From CAZQLE01 sp964593905 (GTDB lineage: Bacteria > Chloroflexota > Anaerolineae > Anaerolineales > Anaerolineaceae), in the NCBI GenBank assembly GCA_964593905.1, contig CAZQLE010000043.1, positions 1 to 23,103 on the forward strand: DNA of 23,103 nucleotides, read 5' to 3'. The notes below the pieces were generated by a model. The model did not search any database and had not been told where the DNA came from. It worked only from the letters and a program-made list of their open reading frames with translations. Both the position numbers and the translations under genes were made by a program. Positions 16,425-23,103 of this stretch are shown in pieces; position 1 is the stretch's first letter, and every line of letters starts with the position of its first letter.

Positions 16425-16539
16425 ATTTAAAACCTTTTTTGGAAAACACCCAGAGCCGGTCTGTATCCCCTTTATCTCTGGCACTGTAAATTATAGTCTC
16501 TCTTAAAAAAGAATAATAGTAGAAAAATTCACAGTTTGC

Positions 16540-17376
16540 TTACAGTTTTGTGTCCTGGTTCAGATTTTCTTCGCGATTGATTTGCAAAAAATACTGCTCA
16601 AAACCCAGGGTCTGGCGGCAAAGATCCTGCAAACGCGCTCGCCCAGATTCATCCCCCGGTTCGCGGTATTGCCAGCGCGTTTTGCCCCACTCGAACCAGT
16701 CTTCCACCAGCCTGCCCCACGGGTCGCCAAATTTCTGCCGGAACAGCGCCGGGCATTCGCAGCGCCGGGCAGCATATTCACCCCCGCGCGCCGCGAGCAG
16801 CGCGGCGGCGCAAGCCCCCACGGTGCGCAAAACCGGGCGGGTGGTCAATTGCCCCGCAGCTGCACTGCGCTGCAGGTAGCCGTAATAGACATCCTGCGCA
16901 TTCGGGTAGGTGAGCGGTTCGTCTGACCCGCTACCGTTGCGCAGATCTTGCATCATGCGCCGGTAAGCCTTTTGCATTCGTTCAGCGGCCCAATCGTGCA
17001 GGGTCATCAGCAAGGCGCGGTCGCGCAGGTCTTCACCCCACACCAGCCGGCTGTCAAACTTTAAGATCGGATCGATGCAGGCCAACACCCCGGCTTCATC
17101 ACAGACCAGCATATCCACCTTTACCGGGTAGGTTTCTGGCCGGGCGGCAGCCTGCGCGGTCTGCTTTTCTTGATCGCCGCGGGTCTGGCCGCGCAAGACC
17201 ACGGTCAGGTCCAGGTCTGATTCTGCCACGGCGCAGCCTTCGGCGTAACTGCCGACGATATAAACCGAGCCCAGCCGCTGCGGCAGGGTGTGGTGGAGGT
17301 TGTGGATCACACTGTGGATGATTTTATCCGCGTGCGGGTAACCGGTGGGGAGGATCTGGGCGGGATCAATTTCCAT
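16540..17376 (-). CDS. nucleotidyltransferase-domain protein
   Basis: This 278-residue protein has a minimal nucleotidyltransferase fold at its N-terminus. The GS-x10-D-x-D signature is 'VGSYAEGCAVAESDLDL' (Gly42-Ser43, Asp54, Asp56), and a third carboxylate is Asp88 in 'VKVDMLV'. These are the metal-binding residues of the pol-beta superfamily, so catalysis is likely intact. The C-terminal 170 residues are mainly helical, as in aminoglycoside adenylyltransferase-like and HEPN-linked proteins, but I cannot assign a substrate. The start at ATG 17376 (GGGG 4-5 nt upstream) is preferred to an in-frame TTG at 17397, which has no ribosome-binding site. It lies 42 nt downstream of the response-regulator gene with no terminator between, so it is probably the third gene of that operon. 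No resistance function should be read into it. Confidence 0.8.
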   Translation of the reverse strand: MEIDPAQILPTGYPHADKIIHSVIHNLHHTLPQRLGSVYIVGSYAEGCAVAESDLDLTVVLRGQTRGDQEKQTAQAAARPETYPVKVDMLVCDEAGVLACIDPILKFDSRLVWGEDLRDRALLMTLHDWAAERMQKAYRRMMQDLRNGSGSDEPLTYPNAQDVYYGYLQRSAAAGQLTTRPVLRTVGACAAALLAARGGEYAARRCECPALFRQKFGDPWGRLVEDWFEWGKTRWQYREPGDESGRARLQDLCRQTLGFEQYFLQINREENLNQDTKL

Positions 17377-17418
17377 TGCCCCAAATTGTACCTGCAATAC
17401 GCGAAAAAGGGCGAGGCT

Positions 17419-18072
17419 TTACCCGTTGAGCGACACCATCCCTTTGCGCAGGGCATACAACACGGCCTGGGTGCGGTTTTCGAGCTGCAACTTGGTTAGA
17501 ATGTTGCTGACATGAAACCGCACGGTTCCCTCGCCAACGCTGAGCGAAGCGGCAATTTCGGGGTTGGTTAAACCGCGCGCCACCAGTTTTAGAACCTCCA
17601 GCTCACGATCGGTCAGGGCAATGGTCTCAGGATCGCTTTTGGTCTCCTGGGCAAACCCCAGAATGAGCTTGCGCGCCACGGCCGGATGCAGCGAGGGTTC
17701 GCCGCGATGAACGCAGCGGATGGCTTCAATCAGCTCCTGTGGAGAAGACTCTTTGAGCAGATATCCCAGCGCCCCGGCGCGAATGGCCGAAAAAACCTGT
17801 TCGTTATCGGCATAGCTGGTCAGCACCAGAATGCGCGCTTCAGGGTTTTGGCGGCGGATTTCGTTGATGGCCTCGATGCCCGATTTCACCGGCATCAACA
17901 GATCCATCAGAATGACATCGGGGCGCTGTTCGAGCGCCAGCGGAACGGCCTGCGCACCATTTTCGGCCTCGCCCACAATTTCCATGTCGGGTTTGCTCTC
18001 AATCACTGCGCGCAGCCCTTCGCGCACAATGGCATGATCATCGGTGATTAATACACGTATGGGTCGTTCCAT
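17419..18072 (-). CDS. NarL/LuxR-type response regulator
   Basis: This is a 217-residue DNA-binding response regulator. The receiver domain has the acidic pair Asp11-Asp12, phospho-acceptor Asp57 (VILMDLLMP), Thr85 and Lys107. The LuxR-type helix-turn-helix spans about 151-212 ('LTDRELEVLKLVARGLTNPEIAASL', then 'VGEGTVRFHVSNILTKL'). All residues needed for phosphorylation are present. AAGGAG sits 6 nt before ATG 18072, so a frame extended to 18114 is not the real start. The gene lies 77 nt downstream of a HisKA_3-type kinase on the same strand, the class that pairs with NarL regulators, so they form a cognate pair. The target genes are not evident. The nearby nucleotidyltransferase and giant secreted-protein genes are candidates by position only. 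Confidence 0.95.
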   Translation of the reverse strand: MERPIRVLITDDHAIVREGLRAVIESKPDMEIVGEAENGAQAVPLALEQRPDVILMDLLMPVKSGIEAINEIRRQNPEARILVLTSYADNEQVFSAIRAGALGYLLKESSPQELIEAIRCVHRGEPSLHPAVARKLILGFAQETKSDPETIALTDRELEVLKLVARGLTNPEIAASLSVGEGTVRFHVSNILTKLQLENRTQAVLYALRKGMVSLNG

Positions 18073-18149
18073 GCTTTTCTCCTTGAACATGGTTTGGGGT
18101 AACGGCTCGGGCATGCTGCAAAAGCTGCCAGGTTTGAGCGGTTTGAAAA

Positions 18150-20891
18150 TTAGTTGACCGATAAACCATGTTCCACCAGTAAGCGAATGCGCGTGCCTTC
18201 GTCTGGTTCAGACTGGATGCTTAAATCGGCGCCCAGCTTTTCAGCGCGTTCACGCATCGAGGCCAGACCGATGCCGCCGCAATTTTTAACCGCGGCCAGA
18301 TCAAACCCTTTACCATTATCCTTGATTTCAAGCTCAATGTTGCTGCCATCTGTACTCAATTTGACATCCACCTGGGTGGCGTTGGCGTGCCGCAAGACGT
18401 TATTAAGCGCTTCCTGTGCAATGCGATAGAGACTTTCTTCCACCTGCGGGGGCAGATCGATATGGTCGAGAACGGTGAAACTGGTGGTCAGCCCGGCGCG
18501 CCGCTCGACGGCATCCAGGCGGTGGCGCAGTGCGCCAACCAGCCCTTCCTGTTCCAAAACCAGGGGGCGCAGCTCATAAATCAGCAGGCGCATTTCTTTT
18601 AAAGCCTGCTGCGAGGTCTCATGCATCCGGTCGAGATAATGATTCAGGCGTTCCGGGTTTTCCAGGTTGGTCTGGGTGCGGGTGGCATCGGAGAACAAAA
18701 TGAGACTGTATAAAGACTGGGTTACCGAATCGTGCAGCTCACGCGCCAGGCGCTGACGCTCTTCCATTACGGCGGCCTGTTCGGCTTGCTGGCGCAGGCG
18801 GGTGTTTTCAACCGCGTTGCCAATCTGGTCGGCAATGGTGATCAGCAGGTTCAGGTTTTCTTCGCTGGGATTTTTTTCGGGCTCAACAAAAGCGCTCAAC
18901 ACCCCGATCAGCCGGCCCTTGGCGTGCACCGGAACGCCGATATAGTGCGGGTCTTCTGTGGCCGGTTCCAGCCCCAGCGCATCGTGATTCATCAGGTCGC
19001 GGGTGACCAGCACCTGGTCCGCCTGGCGGACGCGCTCCCAGAGGCTGTTCGGCGCGTCCATCGAATGCACGGCCGCTTCGAGCCAGGGTTGCAGCCCGAC
19101 TTGCAGAACAAGCTGCAGCACGTTATTGTCTTCATCTTCAAGATGCAGCAAACCCACCGGGCTGCCCATCGCCTGGAGCGTTTTGGTCATCACCTTGTCG
19201 AGGATCAAATCCAGATCGAGATATTCGTTGGTGGTGGCAGAGATGTCATACAGGGTGGTAAGGTCGCGGGTGCGGTCGCGCACCATTTCTTCGAGGGTTT
19301 CCATAACCCGCACCCGTTGAACGGCATTACTGCCGATTTCAGAGATTGCCATGAGAATCTCGCGGTTTTCAGCCTGAAACGCATCGCGAGCGTGAAAGCA
19401 CAGCACCATTGTGCCCAGGTTATGGTGTGTGGTGTATAAGGCAACCATGACGACCGTGCCAAAAGCGGCCAGCGTTTGCAACAGGCGTTCATCATCCGCT
19501 TCTTCGACCGGATGAACCTGTAACGCGGCAGCGACTTCGCCGCCGGCGAGGACTTTGATATCTTGATAATCGGGCGGCACAAACGACCCGCATGGCAGTG
19601 GCGTCTGGAAGCCATACTCGCTGGCGGTCACCAGGTGGTCATCTTCCAGCAGCAAAACCAGACCCGCATCGGCTGTTACCAGTTGGCTGGTTTCTTGAAG
19701 CAGAATCTGGAGCATATTTTCGAGGGTGACAGCCCGGCGCAGGGCAGAAGAGACCGAGGCGAGCGCCTCCAATTCGGCGGTGCGCTGCGCCAGCGCCTGG
19801 GTGCGGTGTTCAACCCGTTTTTCGAGTTCGTCATTCAGACGGTTTAAGGCATCTTCGGCCTGTTTTCGCTCGGTGATATCATGCAGCAGCAGCATATGGC
19901 CTTCACGGCTTTTTTCGTTGACCAGCAGAGGCGCCAGCTGCATCTCGTAACAGCGGTCTTGCCCGGCGACGTTTAAACTGAGCTCATGGCTGTGAATGCC
20001 ATCCGGCGCGCTGCCGGCCCATTCGGCAGGCATGCCGGGGAAAATTTCTTGCAGTGATAACCCGGCGGCGCGGTTAAAAGGCAGCCGCAAGATCGACTGT
20101 GCGGCGTCGTTAATATCCACCAGACGGCCAACACGGTCCAACACGATCATGCCATCCTGCATCTGATCCACCAGCGCCGCGCGGGCAATGGGAATCAGAT
20201 CGAACAGGCGGTACTTGAAAACCCCCATCGCCAGCACAACCCCCGCCAGCGCCCAGATCACGGGCACATAATTCTGGTGAATATCGGGCAGTAGGTTGAT
20301 GGCATCGGCAATGGTCCAGGCCAGGGGCAGGATGCCGCCGATCAGCACCCATGCCGATTGTTTGCGATACAGGTTGCGCGAGGCAAAATACTCGCGGATG
20401 ATGAGCAGCGTGCCAAAGGTCAGCACCAGGTCGCTGAAAGTGTGGTCGATATAAAACCAGCTTCCGGGGAACTCTTCCAGACCGATCAGGGTGGGGGTGG
20501 CATTGAAGTAGGAATAGCCGCGCATGAACAGATGGTGATAATCATTGGTTTGCAGCAAGATCAGCGAGATGACCGGCACCACCAGCAGGGGCCAGAAGCG
20601 GTCGGGATGCAAAAAACGGCCCTGGCCGGTGTATTGCAGCGCAAAGGCCAGCCAGGCCACAGCCGAAAAGGGTGAGAATAAATAAGAAAGCCGGTTCCAG
20701 AGGACGATGTAGGCCGGGTCGGCGGCGGTCAGTTCGAGGGTGCGGCAAAATAGCGCGCCGATAACCGTGAACAGAAACCAGAAGATGGTGACCGCACCAA
20801 CGGTGTTGCGCTGCTGCCAGCAATAGACCGCCACAACGATGCTGATCACAAATAAAAGCGGGGCAAAAATTAAGTAAAGAGTGTATTGCAT
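18150..20891 (-). CDS. sensor histidine kinase, 7TM-PAS-GAF-GAF-HisKA_3
   Basis: This 913-residue membrane kinase has seven hydrophobic helices within 1-228, as in the histidine-kinase N-terminal 7TM region. A PAS domain follows at about 236-345 (ends 'LLHDITERKQAEDAL'), then a coiled coil at about 345-372. Two GAF domains lie at about 374-530 and 553-698, joined by another coiled coil (METLEEMVRDRTRDL). The HisKA_3 dimerisation helix carries phospho-acceptor His720 (ARELHDSVTQSLYSL). The HATPase_c domain begins near 821 (N box 'EALNNVLRHA', G1 'DNGKGFDL', G2 'GGIGLASMRERA'). It phosphorylates the adjacent NarL-type regulator. GAF and PAS inputs suggest integration of several signals, none of which can be named. 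ATG 20891 fits the first helix, but no clear ribosome-binding site precedes it. Confidence 0.93.
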   Translation of the reverse strand: MQYTLYLIFAPLLFVISIVVAVYCWQQRNTVGAVTIFWFLFTVIGALFCRTLELTAADPAYIVLWNRLSYLFSPFSAVAWLAFALQYTGQGRFLHPDRFWPLLVVPVISLILLQTNDYHHLFMRGYSYFNATPTLIGLEEFPGSWFYIDHTFSDLVLTFGTLLIIREYFASRNLYRKQSAWVLIGGILPLAWTIADAINLLPDIHQNYVPVIWALAGVVLAMGVFKYRLFDLIPIARAALVDQMQDGMIVLDRVGRLVDINDAAQSILRLPFNRAAGLSLQEIFPGMPAEWAGSAPDGIHSHELSLNVAGQDRCYEMQLAPLLVNEKSREGHMLLLHDITERKQAEDALNRLNDELEKRVEHRTQALAQRTAELEALASVSSALRRAVTLENMLQILLQETSQLVTADAGLVLLLEDDHLVTASEYGFQTPLPCGSFVPPDYQDIKVLAGGEVAAALQVHPVEEADDERLLQTLAAFGTVVMVALYTTHHNLGTMVLCFHARDAFQAENREILMAISEIGSNAVQRVRVMETLEEMVRDRTRDLTTLYDISATTNEYLDLDLILDKVMTKTLQAMGSPVGLLHLEDEDNNVLQLVLQVGLQPWLEAAVHSMDAPNSLWERVRQADQVLVTRDLMNHDALGLEPATEDPHYIGVPVHAKGRLIGVLSAFVEPEKNPSEENLNLLITIADQIGNAVENTRLRQQAEQAAVMEERQRLARELHDSVTQSLYSLILFSDATRTQTNLENPERLNHYLDRMHETSQQALKEMRLLIYELRPLVLEQEGLVGALRHRLDAVERRAGLTTSFTVLDHIDLPPQVEESLYRIAQEALNNVLRHANATQVDVKLSTDGSNIELEIKDNGKGFDLAAVKNCGGIGLASMRERAEKLGADLSIQSEPDEGTRIRLLVEHGLSVN

Positions 20892-21107
20892 GGGTTACAA
20901 ATCTTTATGGCCTTGCCCCTGAGAATGGCGTTGTGAATAAAATTTTAAAAACCAACGCGAAAGATCGGCGGCGTTGGGTTGGCACACAACCAGGTGGGTG
21001 TCGGGGGAAATCCGCTCTGGGTTGGGGGAGGTTGAAAGGCGGCGGATTGATTTTTCAATGGGGGGTGGGTTGAGTGGATTTTTCCAAGTGTACCATTATG
21101 CACCTCA

Positions 21108-21116
21108 TGCTACAAT
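21108..21116 (+). promoter_or_regulatory. extended -10 promoter giving a leaderless transcript
   Basis: TGC-TACAAT (21108-21116) is a good extended -10 box. A start 7 bp downstream would be at 21123, which is the A of the metalloprotease ATG. No Shine-Dalgarno sequence precedes that ATG, which agrees with leaderless translation. Confidence 0.5.
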
Positions 21117-21122
21117 ATTCTT

Positions 21123-21914
21123 ATGACTTCATTTCGGCATCCCGGTGAAACCCCGGCGCTCATTGTATCTGTGCTGATCATCGGCGGGCTTACTCTGCTT
21201 GCCGCGGGGGTTACCCTTTGCCTGGTGCCCCTGGGGATGGTGATCATTCTGGGGCTGGCTTATCAGGCCAATGTTTCGCATCACCGGGCGTTAATGGCCT
21301 CGGCGCTGCGTGTCGATGAGCGCAGCGCTCCTGCGCTGGCAGCGCTGCGCGACCGCTGTGTGCGCCGGCTGCGGGCGCAGGCGGTGGACCTGTTTGTGGC
21401 GCGCAGCCAGGCGATGAATGCCTATACCTTTGGTTTTAGCGACCCCAAAGTTGTGGTGGTGTATTCGCCGCTGCTGAAAGTTTTGGATGCGACCGAATTG
21501 AGCTTTGTGATCGGCCATGAACTGGGTCACGCCCAGCTTGGCCACACCAGGGTGCATACCCTGCTGGGCGGGATGGCCGGCATGCCGGTATCTCTGGGCG
21601 CGGCGGTGATCTTTACCCTGGCGCTGCAGAGTTGGAGCCGGGCGTGTGAATATTCGGCCGACCGGGCGGGGCTGCTGGTGTGTGGCAATGTGGAAAAAGC
21701 CATTACGGCGCTGGTGAAGCTGGAGTTTCGCGGGGTGGATACCCCGCAGGAGATCGGCGCGGCACTGGAGACCCTGGATCGTCAGGATGATGACGCCGCC
21801 AATGTGTTGATGGAACTGGTTTCGACCCATCCGCTGACCATGCGGCGCATCAACGAGCTGAAAAAATTTGCCGCCAGTTCTGAATATCGCCGCTTGCAGA
21901 CCGAACTCGGCTAG
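21123..21914 (+). CDS. M48-family membrane metalloprotease
   Basis: This 263-residue zinc peptidase is of the M48 (HtpX/Ste24-like) family. Two hydrophobic segments lie at the N-terminus (about 12-48) and one follows the active site (about 147-168). The zinc motif is His132-Glu133-x-x-His136 in 'VIGHELGHAQLGH'. The third ligand is Glu176 in 'CEYSADRAGL', the M48 signature. The preceding 'SQAMNAYTFGFSDPKVVVV' matches the family's strand before the active-site helix. Members degrade or process membrane proteins, often in envelope quality control. The protein is shorter than HtpX and has fewer helices, as in the compact M48 peptidases common in Chloroflexota and cyanobacteria. The gene stands alone, divergent from the kinase gene and convergent with the DUF3048 gene, with no obvious terminator in the 77-bp gap. 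Confidence 0.93.
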   Translation: MTSFRHPGETPALIVSVLIIGGLTLLAAGVTLCLVPLGMVIILGLAYQANVSHHRALMASALRVDERSAPALAALRDRCVRRLRAQAVDLFVARSQAMNAYTFGFSDPKVVVVYSPLLKVLDATELSFVIGHELGHAQLGHTRVHTLLGGMAGMPVSLGAAVIFTLALQSWSRACEYSADRAGLLVCGNVEKAITALVKLEFRGVDTPQEIGAALETLDRQDDDAANVLMELVSTHPLTMRRINELKKFAASSEYRRLQTELG

Positions 21915-21991
21915 GCTGGCGTGCCTGCCGGGGCCATACGCTGAACACAACACCCAGACGGCGGCGGTTATAAAGGCAGCCGGTGACAGGC

Positions 21992-23103
21992 TCAGGGACC
22001 GGCCGGGGTGGGGGTGGGCAGGCCTTCTTCAATGACCGGGGGGTTGAAATAAACCGCCCAGAACCCGGAATCGGGGCTTTTTTGCAGCAGCATTTCACGG
22101 TAGTTTTGCGAATCGACCGTCTCGCCATACGCAGTGTGCAGTGGGACGATCTCCACCCAGGTGCGGCCTGGTTTTAACGGAATGGGTTCGCGTTCATAAT
22201 TGACAAAACGGATCGGGCGGAAACGCCCGGTTTTGCGTTCATATTCATCGTTGCCGGTCGTCCAGTAAATTTCTTGCATCACGCCGTCACGAAACAGCAG
22301 TGCGGGTGAGCGGGTGATGAATTTAAAATCGATCTCAAAATAGCGCGGGTCATAGAAGTGATAGGTGGTGAACAGTACCACCACGTTCTCAAAACCAAGC
22401 GGCTGACCGGTGAGCGCATCGATGGATGGGACAAAGCTTTTGCCGTCTTCCTGGTCTTGCCAGCGCAGATAGGTCTGGGTGTCGGGGTCATAGCGCCAGA
22501 GCACCTGATCGGTAAAGTGGAAAGGAATCCATAACCCGATGGCGGGCTTGCCTGCCGTGGGCGGGGTGGCCTCAAACCGGTTGCCGGTCAGATGCGTCCT
22601 GCCCAGGCGTTCGCGCGACTCGCGCGCAAATTCTTCCATTTCGGCGGGGGTCACGCGGGCATCGTTCACATCCACTGCATCCGAGCCATAGACAATGCGA
22701 TATTCGTCCAGATTGGGTAATACACGGTCAGAAGCCGAGGCAAAAAACAACACACCTTTATAAATCTGGCGCAAAACCTCATAGGGCAGGCGGCCCGAGC
22801 GAATGGGGCCAACCGTGACCGGTTCGCCATCCATTTCGGCAGGCGGAAAACCGCCATAAAATAGCGCCAGAAAACGCGTAATTCCTTCACCCAGGTACAT
22901 TTCAAAAACCAGCGGGCTGTAACTTAACCCGCGCTGCGGGCGGGCGGTGACCGGCGAATTGGAGATGGAAACCATCACCGGGGGCAGATCGAGCAGCGCC
23001 GGGTCTGCGGCGGGCAGCCCGCTAAGCGGGTTGACCCCGGCGGGGTATTCATCTGGCCCGGAAGACGGGATGGTGGGCGTCTGGCTGGGTGGGGGGGTGA
23101 AGG
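21992..23103 (-). CDS. YerB/DUF3048-family protein, 5' end outside the window
   Basis: The reading frame stays open to the right edge, so at least 369 residues are present and the true start lies beyond 23103. The visible N-terminal part is a Pro/Ser/Thr linker (FTPPPSQTPTIPSSGPDEYP). The DUF3048 opening 'NPLSGLP' follows, then 'VMVSISNSPVTARPQRGLSY', 'LGEGITRFLALF' and 'VGPIRSGRLPY'. The C-terminal half has the second family block (FRDGVMQEIYW..., 'IPLKPGRTWVEIVPL'). YerB-like proteins are typically lipoproteins or secreted, and a disordered linker before the domain is usual; the signal peptide would be off the window. The biochemical function of the family is not established. An in-frame GTG-ATG at 22978 is internal to the conserved domain and is not the start. 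Confidence 0.88.
   Translation of the reverse strand, partial: FTPPPSQTPTIPSSGPDEYPAGVNPLSGLPAADPALLDLPPVMVSISNSPVTARPQRGLSYSPLVFEMYLGEGITRFLALFYGGFPPAEMDGEPVTVGPIRSGRLPYEVLRQIYKGVLFFASASDRVLPNLDEYRIVYGSDAVDVNDARVTPAEMEEFARESRERLGRTHLTGNRFEATPPTAGKPAIGLWIPFHFTDQVLWRYDPDTQTYLRWQDQEDGKSFVPSIDALTGQPLGFENVVVLFTTYHFYDPRYFEIDFKFITRSPALLFRDGVMQEIYWTTGNDEYERKTGRFRPIRFVNYEREPIPLKPGRTWVEIVPLHTAYGETVDSQNYREMLLQKSPDSGFWAVYFNPPVIEEGLPTPTPAGP

Noticed and set aside
16540..17376. Antibiotic-modifying aminoglycoside nucleotidyltransferase
   Set aside because: The catalytic GS...DxD motif is shared by many functions. The rest of the protein does not match an adenylyltransferase I recognise, and the context is a two-component operon.
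21992..22978. DUF3048 protein as a complete gene starting at 22978
   Set aside because: The frame continues upstream to the window edge and encodes the conserved NPLSGLP opening of the family, so the GTG/ATG at 22978 is internal.

Overview
The window looks like a chromosomal segment of an uncultured or little-studied Chloroflexota bacterium, most likely of the Anaerolineae type. This is an inference from gene content and style: fairly GC-rich DNA, a very large secreted beta-sandwich protein, a 7TM-PAS-GAF-GAF histidine kinase, a YerB/DUF3048 protein, and a degenerate 'GTCATTCTGA...CGAAGAATC' interspersed repeat. There is no rRNA, tRNA, transposase, phage gene or CRISPR array, and nothing in the window fixes the taxonomy.

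Layout. Positions 1-515 hold a strong terminator for an upstream gene, a repeat-rich non-coding stretch, and a promoter. Then come ppk2 (polyphosphate kinase 2, + strand, 516-1424) and a membrane-anchored SRPBCC-like protein (+, 1618-2493), each ended by a clear hairpin. The second hairpin is a perfect 23-bp stem shared with a convergent two-gene unit: an MFS drug-type exporter (-, 4568-3276) overlapping a multi-pass membrane protein (-, 3304-2561). A MarR regulator (+, 4781-5239) is divergent from the exporter, the usual arrangement for MarR control of an efflux pump.

Almost half of the window (5355-16316, -) is a single gene for a secreted protein of 3653 residues. Its order is: signal peptide; seven tandem units of about 165 residues; a complete family-5 extracellular solute-binding (oligopeptide-binding type) domain of about 505 residues; a ZU5-like beta domain; two more of the 165-residue units; one InlB-type repeat; and fourteen fibronectin-III-like modules arranged as seven A-B pairs. 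A solute-binding protein embedded in a giant adhesin-like scaffold, with no ABC permease genes beside it, is the most unusual item here.

Upstream of it on the same strand are a hybrid-input histidine kinase (20891-18150), its NarL/LuxR-type response regulator (18072-17419) and a small nucleotidyltransferase-domain protein (17376-16540). The kinase and regulator form a plausible two-component operon. Whether they control the giant gene cannot be read from the sequence. The right end carries an M48 metalloprotease gene with a promoter placed so that its mRNA would be leaderless (+, 21123-21914), and, convergent with it, the C-terminal part of a YerB/DUF3048 protein that runs off the right edge (-, 21992 to beyond 23103).
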